From Roseobacter fucihabitans (GTDB lineage: Bacteria; Pseudomonadota; Alphaproteobacteria; Rhodobacterales; Rhodobacteraceae), in contig NZ_CP143423.1 of assembly GCF_014337925.2 (NCBI RefSeq), forward strand, positions 3,812,501-3,876,500: DNA of 64,000 nt, given 5' to 3'. Positions 47,501-53,286 of this stretch are shown here, in pieces. Under the pieces are notes generated by a model that was given only the letters and a program-made list of their open reading frames with translations, made no database searches and had not been told where the DNA came from. A program made the position numbers and the translations under genes. The stretch's first letter is position 1. Each line of letters starts with the position of its first letter.

Positions 47501-50024
47501 TCTCCAGGGTCGCCACGCGCGGCACGTTCTGAGAACTGTTCGCAAAGGTGTTGACCTGGAACTCACCACCCTCCGGGCTGCCGGAGGCGTCAAAGATGCG
47601 CGCCGACACAGACGTCGATGACCCATCCCCGTTGGCGACGTCATTTTCTTCCCAAACAACGACAAACCGCCCGTTGCTGAGGGCGGCAACCGTGCCGGTA
47701 TCCTGCGCTCCAGTGGTTTGCGTGTTGATCGCGATCTCACCGCCAACTCGCGCGCCCGCTGCGTTGAACAGCTGGCCGAATACACCGTTAGAATTTCCAT
47801 CCCCGGCGCTGCCGGAATTCTGCGCGGTCCATGTGACCACATAGCCGCCATTGCTCAGACCGGTGACCTGCGGCTGGAACTGTGAGGCGGAGGTTTCGGT
47901 CTCAACCTGTATTTCACTCGCCACCAATGCGCCGCCCGCGTCATAGCGGTTCAGGCGCACACCGGTGATCGTGTCATCATCCCAAACGACCACCCAACCG
48001 CCGTCGGTCAGACCCGCAACATCGGCATCAAACTGCGAGGATGTCACCGTCGCATTTACCTGAAATTCTGCGCCCACGGCACCGCCTGCGGCGTCATAGC
48101 GCTGCGCGAAAACGCCCCTGTCGTTATCGCCGGAATTATCCTGATTGGTGGAGGTCCAGACCGAAATATACCCGCCATCCGCCAGACCGCTAATCGCTGA
48201 ATCGGTCTGCGTGTTGACGGTCACCGTGTTGACCTGTCGTTCGGCGCCGATGAAGCCATCAACATCGGTTTCAGGCGTCACCTCAACAGAGATCACGACC
48301 GGATCGGACGTCGCGCCGTCCCCGTCTTCCACCAGAAGTTCAAGCGTTGTCTGGGCGCGCGGATCATCCGAGGAGATCGCAAACGTCAGATTTTCCAGCA
48401 GGATTTCCACCACAGAAGCATTCGATGCGCCATTGAGGTCAATGACCAAGGGCGTCCCATTTGCCCCGCTTCCGCTGATCGTGCCGACAACGGTTCCATT
48501 AACGGAAACAGTCGCGCCGCTCACCGAAACCGGGCCCGCAGATGCAACGCCCAATTGCAGTTGCGCATCTGTATCCTGATCGGCAAACCCGTCTTCGACC
48601 AAGGATTGCCCTATGGAAGAAAGGACAATGCGCCCGCCGTCAAAATCAGCGGAATCTGCATCAGAAAACGCGACCGCCCCGTCAAAATCCAGACGTTGTG
48701 GTGCCGCGTTTACCTCGGCTTCGGAAAACACCCTTACGGTTGAAAAGGCTTCTACTTCGGGGCGCGCAGAGGGGGCATTGAACGTCGCCTCATCGCCGAA
48801 GATGCGCTGGAATACACCTTGGCTCGACCCATCTCCCGCATTGCCGGAGGTATCTGAGGTCCAGACCGAGACGAAATCACCATTTGCCAATGCTGCAACA
48901 TCAGAGCGTATCTGCTCACCGGAGGTCTCTTCGTTGAGCAAAATTTCCCCGGATTGCGCTACGCCGTCAGCATCAAAGCGGCGCGCGAAAACGCCACTGC
49001 CGCTACCATCACCGGCGGTGCCACTGTTTGCGGATGTCCAGCTGATGACGAAGCCACCATCCGTGGTCGCGGTGACTTCGGGATCGGATTGAGTCGACGA
49101 AGTTTCTACATTTACCTGAAACTCCGTGCCGACCGCACTGCCGTCACCCTCGAAAACCTGAGCAAAGATCCCAAAACCACTGCCATCAGCGGCGTTATTA
49201 TCGTCCCAGGTCACGACGAAACGACCACCGTCCAAGCCCGCGACCGCAGGGTCCCCTTGGGAGCCGGGCGTGGTGGTATTCACCTGGAATTCGCCCCCGA
49301 TAGATGTCCCGTCCAGCGCCAGAATTTGGGCAAAGACGCCAGCGCCGGAACCATCGCCAGCCGTCGCGGAGGCCGGGCTGTTCCACACGACGACGACACC
49401 ACCAGCCGCAAGGCTATTTGCGCCGCCGCTGGGTTGAATGGCTGCAAGCGCAGGCTCGCTTTGATTGGAGGAGGTTTCGGTATTGACCTGAACATCTGCG
49501 CCGGCTGGCACACCGGCCGCATCGTAAAAACGCACGCGGATGCCATCGCTGCTAATATCGCCAAAATCATCCGTGAAGGTCACGGCAAAGCCGCCGCCGG
49601 GCAAGCCCGCCACTTCAGGATCAAACTGCGTCGCACTGGTATTTACCGCATTAACCTGAAATTCTCCGCCCGCCTTGGACCCATCCGCCGCGAAACGCTG
49701 GCCATAGACACCAAAATCAAAACTCCCCGGCACATCCTGATTTCGCGATTCCCAAACGATGACAAAACCGCCGTCTTGAGTTGCGGCAATGGAGGGATCC
49801 CGCTGAATTTCGATGGCTGTGTCGTTGACCTGCGTTTGTGCACCGATGCGTTCGCCCTGTGCAGAATAGCGTTGCGCGAAAATCCCGGCCTGATTGCCGT
49901 CCTGTGCCTCAGACACCCAAACCACGACGTAGCTGCCATCTGCGAGCGCTTGCACGCGGGCTTCGTTCTGGTTTCCAACAATGAAGCTGTTAATGAGTTG
50001 TTCAGACGTCAAAGGAGAATTCAT
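30732..50024 (-). CDS. Giant repeat protein, 6430 aa, propeller-like and Ig-like domains
   Basis: Starts at the ATG at 50024 (GAGGG 6 bp upstream), giving MNSPLTSEQLINSFIVGNQN; a longer frame to 50066 is unlikely. No Sec signal. Residues 1 to about 4630 are eight blocks, each of seven repeats of about 55-60 residues (QVNxxTxSxQxxPxVAxLxDG, FVVVWxS, GVFAQRYDAxG), suggesting eight seven-bladed propellers. Blocks 1-7 are each followed by a spacer domain (DADSxDFDGG, VNGTVVGTI, DGDGG). Then come a cadherin-like and a PKD-like segment, 12 Ig/VCBS-like repeats (NDAPxAxDD, VLxNDTD, NADGTFDYDPNG, DSFTYTISDGNGGTDTATV) and a divergent pair with FFDGDNGGQFRVYEGG. The end is EITPDEFVFW. No RTX repeats. 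Probably a secreted surface adhesin; transporter and ligand unknown. Confidence 0.9.
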   Translation of the reverse strand: MNSPLTSEQLINSFIVGNQNEARVQALADGSYVVVWVSEAQDGNQAGIFAQRYSAQGERIGAQTQVNDTAIEIQRDPSIAATQDGGFVIVWESRNQDVPGSFDFGVYGQRFAADGSKAGGEFQVNAVNTSATQFDPEVAGLPGGGFAVTFTDDFGDISSDGIRVRFYDAAGVPAGADVQVNTETSSNQSEPALAAIQPSGGANSLAAGGVVVVWNSPASATAGDGSGAGVFAQILALDGTSIGGEFQVNTTTPGSQGDPAVAGLDGGRFVVTWDDNNAADGSGFGIFAQVFEGDGSAVGTEFQVNVETSSTQSDPEVTATTDGGFVISWTSANSGTAGDGSGSGVFARRFDADGVAQSGEILLNEETSGEQIRSDVAALANGDFVSVWTSDTSGNAGDGSSQGVFQRIFGDEATFNAPSARPEVEAFSTVRVFSEAEVNAAPQRLDFDGAVAFSDADSADFDGGRIVLSSIGQSLVEDGFADQDTDAQLQLGVASAGPVSVSGATVSVNGTVVGTISGSGANGTPLVIDLNGASNASVVEILLENLTFAISSDDPRAQTTLELLVEDGDGATSDPVVISVEVTPETDVDGFIGAERQVNTVTVNTQTDSAISGLADGGYISVWTSTNQDNSGDNDRGVFAQRYDAAGGAVGAEFQVNATVTSSQFDADVAGLTDGGWVVVWDDDTITGVRLNRYDAGGALVASEIQVETETSASQFQPQVTGLSNGGYVVTWTAQNSGSAGDGNSNGVFGQLFNAAGARVGGEIAINTQTTGAQDTGTVAALSNGRFVVVWEENDVANGDGSSTSVSARIFDASGSPEGGEFQVNTFANSSQNVPRVATLENGDFVVVWRSEGQDSSSGGIYYQRFNDAGAAVGGEIRVNDTTPGDQTTPDIIALDTGGFVIGWTDTSTAAPGSGSDVFVQVFEADGTRLDSETRINTEVASTQNEIALAALPNGNFVVQWSSETSGTAGDGNGRGIFQQIIGDPAEIAQSAAPILQGLPLIVALDENAANIGAQIVLTGGLSLTDADSTDLEGGAIRLSRVVTEPLADRFSAPDDLTQDSVFVAIGGAISQVGTTLRVEGVAVATVTSDGLNGSDLVLDLLAGATPDRVETLLNALTYQTDSDNPRDSRTYSLFIEDGDGGLTQPRSLEIRINQEAEPGAPVPVPPETQVNSFTTNAQEQQEVAALNDGGWVVVWESDGQDENGDGIFGQRYNSEGVRLGGEFQVNTSTSGNQIDPVVTGLADGGWIVVWEAPFLDDPASSDFGIIAQRYAADGTPAGGETVVNTITASTQFDPAVATIAAGTLGFASGGYVVVYTSDSGDGSSDTILMQRFATDGTPVGAESVVNTTTPGNQSVADVAVLDDGSIAVSYFSSNTLFVRVFNPDGTEAVAEAQIATSALDAAIAATSDGGFVLAWTDNSGLDGSGQGIVAQRFDATGAPAGGTFVVNDSFVSTQAEPNVIGLDDGSFVIAWRGFSGNVDASGDGVLAQRYAATGERLDGEFLLNQDTFVSSQFSPKLAALPGGNFVATFGSVTSGTSGDGSGNGVFQQVFGTPSDFTPGAAPVIQGLSKTAVFGEADVNAGLQRLDADATVAFGDTDSTDFNGGVLSLAVSQIFDDIEQLNPGDDDTQDQLGLVAGNVGNGNVQFSGLGTGDTVSVNGVVVGTITNSGNRFDITLNANSTAEAVEALLGNIAYGNGSDAPVSLRRVSVDFTDGDGQSSPTQLIEVTVTPQVDSALVGSVERGVNAHTEGNQTDPQIATLTGGGIVVIWQSTNQDNIGDFNTGVFGQLYDANGIPIGPEFLVNNEVVNEQSQPAVTATANGGFVVVWNARNQDNPGDNDFGIIAQRYDATGAAQGPEFVVNTSVALTQVSPNVAAFEDGGFVVTYVSDEGDGSNDAILSQRFDAAGVAVGGEITVNTLTVAGNQSQPDIAMLLDGSGNNAGHVIVFTSFASGLEGDGDRNGVFAQRYDAAGAAVGAEFQVNTATADDQSEPAVIGLAGGGFVIVWTDDVQDGSAGGVFAQRYDVSGATVGDEFRVNTDRINSENDADVIALSDGGFVVSWTANGSQDGSGDGIFAQRFAADGSRIDGEIQVNLETASTQNQSALAAYKDGFAAVWSSFNSGDSGDGSSFGVSLRTFESAPAANNSPVLEDFERDVQLFADDIVGGAQILDDGIGFADPDSANFDGGTFEVYYTAGVTATDQLSIAAGGNVAIAGSTISVGGTAVATIDGTQDGVNGASLLITFNADADVAAVKAIAEHLAYGSTDSAANLQFTNRGIGFVITDGDGGQTEPDSVFVRITSGSTTATGLTLDDFGDPENETAQLDDFPARSEAALFNAPQLIDANVDFDDLAGTSFDGGFVQISEVFNSGSNKQLSVQDQGSGTGQIGFDGTNVSFEGTVIGTVNATSNGVNSAALRIDLNADAAAQGIEALVEALTFGISGSLTSANAIGFDITIGNQAGNQTAFNRMQQDLIRDLVETTVDTGVGQESQVNTFTNSTQQAPRIAELSDGGYVVIWNSTQQDNPGTGNRGAFAQRFNDQGQQVGVEFQVNDNALGDQIQPRAEGLSNGNFVLLWNENTGRDGSGQGVFGQMYQNDGTEVGSAFQVNEEVSSTQNQPEIVELGAGRFMVVWTSQTSATAGDGSGNGVFGRTFDASGAPEAGEFQINATTSGNQQRAQVAALDSGDVIVVWEEQGGGDSSGIGIFAQRLDTDGNLVSFDGTLAGADERQINTTVAGSQDRPDVAALGTSATLPNGGFVVVWESPDVSGDGIFAQIYNSAGVAQGGEFQINTSTLSTQSDPIVVGTPDGGFVVAYADASGVDGSGTGVTAQRFNADGSPNGIAFVVNEEVSSTQNQPDLAVLANGTLAAVWASQTSATAGDGSGVGVFQALFDQPIPAVGATSPVLEGVEETVTFDENAVNAGPQLLNQDGALSLTDADSPDMDGGSILVQRIVGSSLSEEQLRGPGEGTAQDVLGVLAGNGVSVSGTQISVNGSVIGTILQDGSGGNPLQIALSSAAAAPEAVEAILSQLSYQNLSDNPLALRQVAIQVTDGDGGSTGSQVVDIVVNSDVDRTVLPQGEEEQVNTFETGNQSDAATSEIYDAAGVQIGYVVVWTSQDQDRTQDASAGVFGQRYDLNGDPVGGEFQVNLHTEFVQSDATVTGLPTGGFVIGWSDNSFAHPAGVPAGEVSNGTFAQVFDENGVRVGDEFLVNDLTSSTQSQLDLAAKADGTIVAVYSDSGGADGSGVGVFLRQFDSSGAPLGASVQVNEEISSSQNDATVAVLSGGRIVVTWTSTASATAGDGNGNGVFARVFQANGTPVGGEFQVNTSTLSNQDAARVAGLADGSFVIVWDDDSGIDGSSTGIQMQRFDANGTAIGGEVLVNESTLSSQFDPYVIALDTGGWVVAWSDSSGGDGSGQGVFGQIYAADGSRVDGEFQLNTEFSSTQGEARLVALPNGGFTAVWTSTTSATAGDGSGNGVFQQVFANAGDVQISQNPVLVALDTSVTLQEADVNAGGQLFATAAGLGDADSSDFNGGVLTVSMVVNDTIQSQFAAPDDASQDQLGFDTSGILSISGTTLSVGGTAIGTITSDGANGAELIVQLNGAATQERVEDAVRGLTYGNSSDDPETSRLISIQVNDGDGGHVREVVQIDILPEIDGGVAVGDEVQTNSFTTNEQSDSHVATLADGGYVIVWSSRNQDATGDNDFGVFAQRYDASGAPVGGEVQVNTNAAAAQFNAQVVGLSTGGFVVAWEDNSGLIGTDIDEEIALQVFDANGQRVGTEIAVASGSHFDPDAPSLAAFDNGDFVLARHGRDNTSPFVDEVYVQRFNDQGGTIGSESVIAPLGSSGAREPDIAVQSDGTYVVVFTDFNVDNPGDNDAGVFLQRFAADDSQIGGPIQVNTNERFSQFATKVAATEDGGYVVVFESDIADDFGYTTSAGIFAQRYDGAGNRVGEEFLVNEVVDNAQSSPDVIAITGGGFAITYSDNNSTDGSGVGVFLQQYDADGNRVDGALQVNQEVSSTQNQPAIASLPGGNIVVSYTSQTSATAGDGDNTGIFHRIIGDPADFATGGDPIVEGINREVTYLENTLNGVPQLIDANGAAAVSDPDSADFDGGSILVSNLISSAPLINQINAPDDLTQDQLGLRQTTQIGIAGTAVSVDGIIVAQIIQNGQDGTPFELRLNQNATAEVVELLVENLTYRNISDDPLPTRDLRIQVTDGDGGASIPQIVTITITPSPDSAQPVGGEQVVNTTDTGTEDNPAIVTLPGTGGDFLVVWESTGTDGSGEGIFAQRFDVNGNKLARDGAGLASGSNDEFQVNTTTLNNQNDPKIAAFSDGSWVISWTDSSGQDGSGQGVVAQIFNADGTLNGGEILVNNLTSSNQWDADVAVLDDDSFVVTWTSINSAGASDGNGNGVLARHFNADGTPIAGQFVVNTETLSTQQNPAITQLNDGGFLITWESFASAGSADGDRFGVFAQRYDANAAPVGVEFQVNTATRSDQSDAEVTVLSDGNIVVTWSDSVADLSGQGIFATIIAPDGTPVVDEFRVNDQRFSTQNDPVVAALDNGDFVIAWVDSAGTDGSGQGVFAQQYDANGARVDSQFQVNTTTTGSQNQPDIAGLPGGGFVITWNGSVMIQIYGNDAPSISPVSASGDEDTAIVLDAAIFEAGFTDPDGNTLEEIRIETFPVNGALALSGVPVIAGQVISRADLLGGNLIYTGNQDFNGADSFLWTGSDGIAFSSDPPVAANITVDPVNDAPGLEAGADTSVDEGANLNRSLTLSDPDTDTRSFTVDYGDGSPVETFDSVSLTPALNHVFAGEGTFTVTVTVDDNAGEANSVESDSFEVTVVNANPNAANDFIFANEDGPVASGNALTNDTDPGNDALSVSAVNGQAADVGQQITLASGALFTLNADGSFDYDANGQFENLADFQSADEQVDYEISDGEGGTDTATITIRVSGENDDPDAVDDGFIANDDNPISGNVLDDNGNGADSDVDTPNTLTVSAVNGQAGDVGSLVTLASGALLTLNADGTFDYDPNGALDGGGSDSFDYSISDGRGGSDTATVNITVNGTNVAPTAQDDAIAANEDTAVNGDVLADNGNGVDNDLNGDTITVTQVNGSAANVGSAVALAGGGQVTLQSNGQFSFDPANGYEALGLGETATETFEYTIEDGNGGSDTATVTLTIVGVNDAPLGATDTASTDEDSTATGDVLANDTDVDSNDTLVITEVGGSTLAVGVATSTSGGGSITLGSDGLFTYDPGTAFNGLGVGQSATDSISYTVADGNGGSDTATLVITVNGLNDAPTANDDILAVGEDNLLAGNLLDDNGNGADSDPDAPDTPFVTQVNGVAADIGQQITLASGALLTVNGSGTFSYDTNGQFETLNTGDTATDSFIYTISDGNGGTDTATATVTINGNADLPVAGDDSASTDEDTPVSGAVLGNDTDADGDVLTVSALNGVAADVGVQVALASGALLTLNADGTFDYDPNGQFEALSVGQTGADSFTYTVSDGNGGADTATVNIDVNGVNDAPVAQNDFLSTDEETALVGLDLFANNGGGVDSDIDQLDMIVVSAVQGQAANVGTQITLASGAVITVNADGTASYDPNGAFEALGVGVDVTDSFTYTISDGNGGTDTATVSIDVNGVNDAPDAVDDTLGVGVDAALSGNVLADNGNGADRDVDASDTPQVSALNGSSAALGVATTLASGAIVTLNADGTFEYDQNGAFSGLASGATASDSFAYTISDGNGGTDTATVTVTIGGSNLPPVAIDDGFITDEDTGFTTGSVLTNDTDPNSDLLSVSSIDTTATLGTVIDNGDGTFDYNPNGQFESLGVGQTAVDSFTYTVSDGNGGSDTATVNITINGVNDAPIAVDDVLGVSEDAGGSVVLTSNDTDIDGDDVEIGSVDTTGTVGLVTIEPDADTATYDSNGQFESLALGETATDSFTYTVSDGNGGSDTATVDVTITGVNDGPVAQDDTLATDEDTTLSGASVFDDNGNGADSDVDTSDVLTVSAVNGVAANVGAQVTLASGALLMLNADGTFDYDPNGQFEALSVGQTGADSFTYTISDGNGGTDTATVNIDVNGVNDAPDAVDDSFGIGLGAALLGNVLADNGNGTDSDIDAGDTLLVSALNGSSAALGVATTLASGAIVTLNGDGTFDYDQNGAFSGLASGAVATDSFEYTISDGNGGTDTATVTVAINPPVGEVIAEDNDYTVTAQALDDAGKFLFRLGAKNDNTDLLANDTGATQVISVNGAAFAYGIFFDGDNGGQFRVYEGGVIDFRNQGSVIGPDDITGFTYTASDGNGGTDTARVTFTIGPDIARDDAYQVSESQLDAAGKFLFRIAAKDEDRELLANDLDVDEIIFINDLPIRPGIFFDGDNGGQFRVYEGGVVDFRNQGDLVEVGDTTGFTYSVDDGNGGTDSATVTLEITPDEFVFW
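36140..50024 (-). repeat. Eight super-repeats of a seven-blade block plus spacer domain
   Basis: Block starts (minus strand, approximate): 50024, 48250, 46540, 44810, 42570, 40800, 39050 and 37310, a period of about 1.7-1.8 kb. Block 4 is longer (2.2 kb) because it has two spacer domains. Every block contains exactly seven blade motifs by direct count. Blocks diverge in DNA sequence, so the array looks old and stable. Confidence 0.85.
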
Positions 50025-50569
50025 AAATCCCTCACAAATAAAATTGCCCGCAAAATCACGGATCATAAAAAAACGTTCAGGTTGGCAAAAAAAATCCCAA
50101 ATCCCCGATGGTAGTGTTCAATGCCCTTAACTTTCTGTCAACCAATTCACTCGAAATAAATGGTCCAAAGGCCCCACCCTTTGGTTAGCCTTTGATTTGG
50201 TGTTACTTTTGGGTCGGCGTTGAAAAGGCTCTCTGATACAGAAAACGCATAGATTTCAATCAATGCGTGAACATCGATGCCCATTGGGCTTCCTGGAGGA
50301 GCCAATTCGGCTCCATCGTGCCGGTTTGCAGACGCGCAGCCGCGGCAGGATCACATAGGGGCGTGTATCCGAATTCCACCTGGCTTCTGCCTGAGGTTTG
50401 GTGCCAAATCGTGTTTCTTTTCAGCGTGATGCGACATTGGGCCTTTGCCACTCGACGATGTGGCAAAGGGCGGTATACACCCGCCCTACTCCAATACTCT
50501 ATTCACTGACCTGCGGCCTGCACCAGATGTTCCCATGTGGCGCGGGATTAGAACGATGAGATGCGCGGA
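50025..50569. other. Intergenic region between giant gene and mnhG
   Basis: About 545 bp. The right part holds the mnh terminator. A 68-codon minus-strand frame (50260-50466) ends TGTMEPNWLLQEAQWASMFT; it may be the tail of an old gene, but no family was recognised and coding use is not convincing. The left part is AT-rich and should contain the giant-gene promoter. Confidence 0.35.
50464..50486 (-). terminator. Terminator of the mnh operon
   Basis: On the minus strand GGGCGG-GTGTATA-CCGCCC followed by TTTGCC, about 85 bp after the mnhG stop. The stem is short but GC-rich and the only hairpin in reach. Confidence 0.6.
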
Positions 50570-50959
50570 TTATCCGGCCTTGGAGGTGTCGATATCCCGA
50601 TCCGCTTCCGGCACATTCAAGGTCGACCAGGTCTCGTCACGGGGCGGTGCGGGCGGTGTGTCGCAGGCGCGCTTGTGGATGTTCACCTTGGCGATGAAAT
50701 TGGCCGAGATCGGAGCGGTCACAAAGAGGAACGCCATGATCAACACCTCATGCATGGACCCGTCGCCAAAGGTATAGGCGTGGATCATGGAAGCCAGCAG
50801 CAAAGAGCCGATGCCAACGGTGCCGACCTTGGTGGGCGCATGCAGCCGGATCATGGAGTCGTTGAACCTGAGCAATCCGATGGCCCCGACAAGGGCAAAG
50901 ATCGACCCGATCAACAGGGCCACGGCGACGGCATATGTTCCAATGATTTCAGCGCTCAT
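50570..50959 (-). CDS. mnhG: Monovalent cation/H+ antiporter subunit MnhG
   Basis: 129-residue small membrane subunit. The blocks IGSIFALVGAIGLLRFNDSM and RLHAPTKVGTVGIGSLLLAS are the MnhG/PhaG signature (FxRLHAPTKxxTLG). Three membrane helices, then a hydrophilic tail. It overlaps mnhF by 4 bp and is the last gene of the operon. Confidence 0.93.
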   Translation of the reverse strand: MSAEIIGTYAVAVALLIGSIFALVGAIGLLRFNDSMIRLHAPTKVGTVGIGSLLLASMIHAYTFGDGSMHEVLIMAFLFVTAPISANFIAKVNIHKRACDTPPAPPRDETWSTLNVPEADRDIDTSKAG

Positions 50960-51243
50960 TCGATGATATCTCCCCTCAAGACGAACCGCGCATAGGCGAC
51001 GGTCGATACAAACCCGAGCATTGCGATGATCATCGAGACCTCGAAGTACACGCGCACGCCCTGCGCAATACCCAGCAGGACAATCAACCCGATGGCGTTC
51101 ACCACCATCGTATCCAGCGCCAGGATGCGGTCCCCCGTGCTCGGCCCCAGGATCAGGCGCAGCATCGACATCGCCTGCGCAATGGCGACGGTCACAAATG
51201 CGATGACCAGCGCCGCATTCATCACTTCGGTTGCAAAACTCAT
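50956..51243 (-). CDS. mnhF: Monovalent cation/H+ antiporter subunit MnhF
   Basis: 95 residues, three membrane helices. The block RLILGPSTGDRILALDTMVV followed by NAIGLIVLLGI is typical of MnhF/PhaF (GPxxxDRIxALD). It overlaps mnhE and mnhG by 4 bp each. Confidence 0.93.
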   Translation of the reverse strand: MSFATEVMNAALVIAFVTVAIAQAMSMLRLILGPSTGDRILALDTMVVNAIGLIVLLGIAQGVRVYFEVSMIIAMLGFVSTVAYARFVLRGDIIE

Positions 51244-51740
51244 TCGAAAATCTCCTTCAGGCGACGTTCGTAGCGCTGTTTGATCTCGTCGCGCACCGCG
51301 TCGGGATCATCGGTGTCCAGCACATGCACCAGCAGGCTGTGACCCTCATTGGACAGGTCTGCAGAAACGGTGCCGGGCGTCAGCGTAATGGTGCCCGCCA
51401 GAACCGTGATCGCTTCGGGCTGGCGCAAATCGAGCGGGATCACGATCCAGGCCGGGCGCAGTTTCGAGTTTGGGCGTGTCAGGACGATCCAGGCGACCTG
51501 CACATTGGCTACCATAATGTCCCACATCACCATCAGGCTGTAGGTGATCATGCGTCCCATGTGAAACCCCTGCGGTGTATCAGGCCACCAGATCGAGGTG
51601 CCCCAGGGGATGATGACGCCCAGGATCAAACCGAATACAATCATACCCGCGGAGATGTCGTTTTGCAGGATGGTCCAGACCACGGCCAACAACAGGGTGA
51701 CCAGCGGATGTGGCAGGAGCCAGCGGTAGGCCTTCATCAT
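51240..51740 (-). CDS. mnhE: Monovalent cation/H+ antiporter subunit MnhE
   Basis: 166 residues from the ATG at 51740, one base after the mnhD stop, with GGAGGG upstream; a longer open frame to 51902 lies wholly within mnhD. Two or three N-terminal helices, then TLTPGTVSADLSNEGHSLLV and HVLDTDDPDAVRDEIKQRYE, the MnhE cytoplasmic domain pattern (TPGTxxxD, H-x-LD). Confidence 0.92.
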   Translation of the reverse strand: MMKAYRWLLPHPLVTLLLAVVWTILQNDISAGMIVFGLILGVIIPWGTSIWWPDTPQGFHMGRMITYSLMVMWDIMVANVQVAWIVLTRPNSKLRPAWIVIPLDLRQPEAITVLAGTITLTPGTVSADLSNEGHSLLVHVLDTDDPDAVRDEIKQRYERRLKEIFE

Positions 51741-51741
51741 G

Positions 51742-53286
51742 TCAATGTCCCTCCGTCGGTGTGCTGAGCTTGCCCGGTGTGCCAAGTACGGTCGAGATAT
51801 AGGGTTCCGGGTTGAAGAGTTGCTGCGAAATGCTTGCCATATAGGCGGTGGCCGGTCCCGCGAAGACGGTATGCGCAGCCAAGAGCAACAGCAGGCCACC
51901 AACGGCGCAATAAGACAGGATCGAGGGGCGTTGCATCCTATCGCCTGTATCCGGTCCCGGTGGCACGGATTTGGCTTTCCAGAACAGGATACTGCCGGCG
52001 CGCGAGAACCCCACCACGGCGATCAGGCTGGAGATCAGAACGACCGCCCAGACCCAGACCACAAGCGGTGTGGGAAAGGCCGCGCTCAGGATTAGCAGCT
52101 TGCCGATGAACCCCGAAAGCGGTGGCAGGCCCGCCATGGCAATGGCCGCCACCATGAACAGCGCGGAGGTCAGCGCCGCCCCCGGTATCATAGGTTGTGC
52201 CGTCAATCTCAGGTCCCCGCGTCCCGTGCGCACCAGATCGACGATCAGGAACAGGGCCGCAGCCGCCAGCGTGGAATGCACGATGTAATAGAGTGCTGCT
52301 GTCATGCTGGTCTGGGTGAACAGCGAGATCGCGACCATCACCATGCCCATCGAGCCGATCACCGCAAAGGCGACCAGCCGGTCGAGGTGTTTGGCCGCCA
52401 GCAGGCCGATCATGCCAATGGCCACGGACACAAGTGCGGCGGGCAGCAGCCAGCTGGTATGCAGCCCCGCCGTCACGTCAAGATCCGGCGGGAAGACCAT
52501 CGTATAGACGCGGATGATCGCATAGGCACCGACCTTGGTCATGATCGCAAAGAGCGCGGCCACCGGTGCGGGGGCTTCGGCGTAGCTTGAGGGGAGCCAG
52601 AAATGCAGCGGCACCACAGCGGCCTTGATCGCAAAGACCAACAGCAGCAGCACAGCCGCGAGGCGGATGCCGACCGTCTCCGCGCCATCGGCCAGCGCGA
52701 TACGCTGGGCCACATCGGCCATATTCAGCGTGCCGGTTTCCGCATAAAGCGCCCCGAGCGCGAAGAGGAACAGCGTTGAGCCCAGCAGGTTGAAGAGCAC
52801 ATATTGCACCCCCGCGCGCAGCCGCGCATTGCCCCCCGCGTGGATCATCAGCCCGTAAGAGGCAATCAGCAGCACCTCGAAAAAGACAAAAAGGTTAAAG
52901 AGATCCCCCGTCAGGAAGGCCCCGATGATCCCCATCAGCTGAAATTGAAACAGCGCGTGGAAGTGGCGTCCGCGATCATCCCATCCCGACCCGATGGCAT
53001 AAAGCAGCACAAAAAGCGCCAGCACCGTCGTCAGCAGCACCATGAGTGTCGAAAGCCGATCCCCGACCAGCACGATCCCGAAAGGCGCGGCCCAATCACC
53101 AAGCTGATAGAGAATGATCGTGCCGTCCGATGCGGTCCAGGCCAGGCCCGCCGCGATACCGATCATGGCAATCACGCCCGCCAGCGAGAACGTGCGCTGA
53201 ATCCCGATGTGATAGCGCGCGGCCAGGACAATGAAGGGGGCGAGAATGGCCGGAAGGATAACCGGGAGGATAATCCAATGTGTCAT
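51742..53286 (-). CDS. mnhD: Monovalent cation/H+ antiporter subunit MnhD
   Basis: 514 residues, about 14 membrane helices, NADH-quinone oxidoreductase chain-like (Proton_antipo_M) fold. Typical stretches: FEVLLIASYGLMIHAG, KAAVVPLHFWLPSSYAEAPA with PVAALFAIMTKVGAYAI, and the lysine and glutamate pair positions of the family. It overlaps mnhC by 4 bp. Part of the Mrp complex that exchanges Na+ (or K+) for protons. Confidence 0.95.
   Translation of the reverse strand: MTHWIILPVILPAILAPFIVLAARYHIGIQRTFSLAGVIAMIGIAAGLAWTASDGTIILYQLGDWAAPFGIVLVGDRLSTLMVLLTTVLALFVLLYAIGSGWDDRGRHFHALFQFQLMGIIGAFLTGDLFNLFVFFEVLLIASYGLMIHAGGNARLRAGVQYVLFNLLGSTLFLFALGALYAETGTLNMADVAQRIALADGAETVGIRLAAVLLLLVFAIKAAVVPLHFWLPSSYAEAPAPVAALFAIMTKVGAYAIIRVYTMVFPPDLDVTAGLHTSWLLPAALVSVAIGMIGLLAAKHLDRLVAFAVIGSMGMVMVAISLFTQTSMTAALYYIVHSTLAAAALFLIVDLVRTGRGDLRLTAQPMIPGAALTSALFMVAAIAMAGLPPLSGFIGKLLILSAAFPTPLVVWVWAVVLISSLIAVVGFSRAGSILFWKAKSVPPGPDTGDRMQRPSILSYCAVGGLLLLLAAHTVFAGPATAYMASISQQLFNPEPYISTVLGTPGKLSTPTEGH

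Noticed and set aside
50260-50466. Possible 68-residue minus-strand protein
   Set aside because: No family recognised and no ribosome site; may be a gene tail but cannot be supported.
51741-51902. Longer N-terminus for MnhE
   Set aside because: The extension lies entirely in mnhD in another frame and is unlike MnhE; the ATG at 51740 has a ribosome site.
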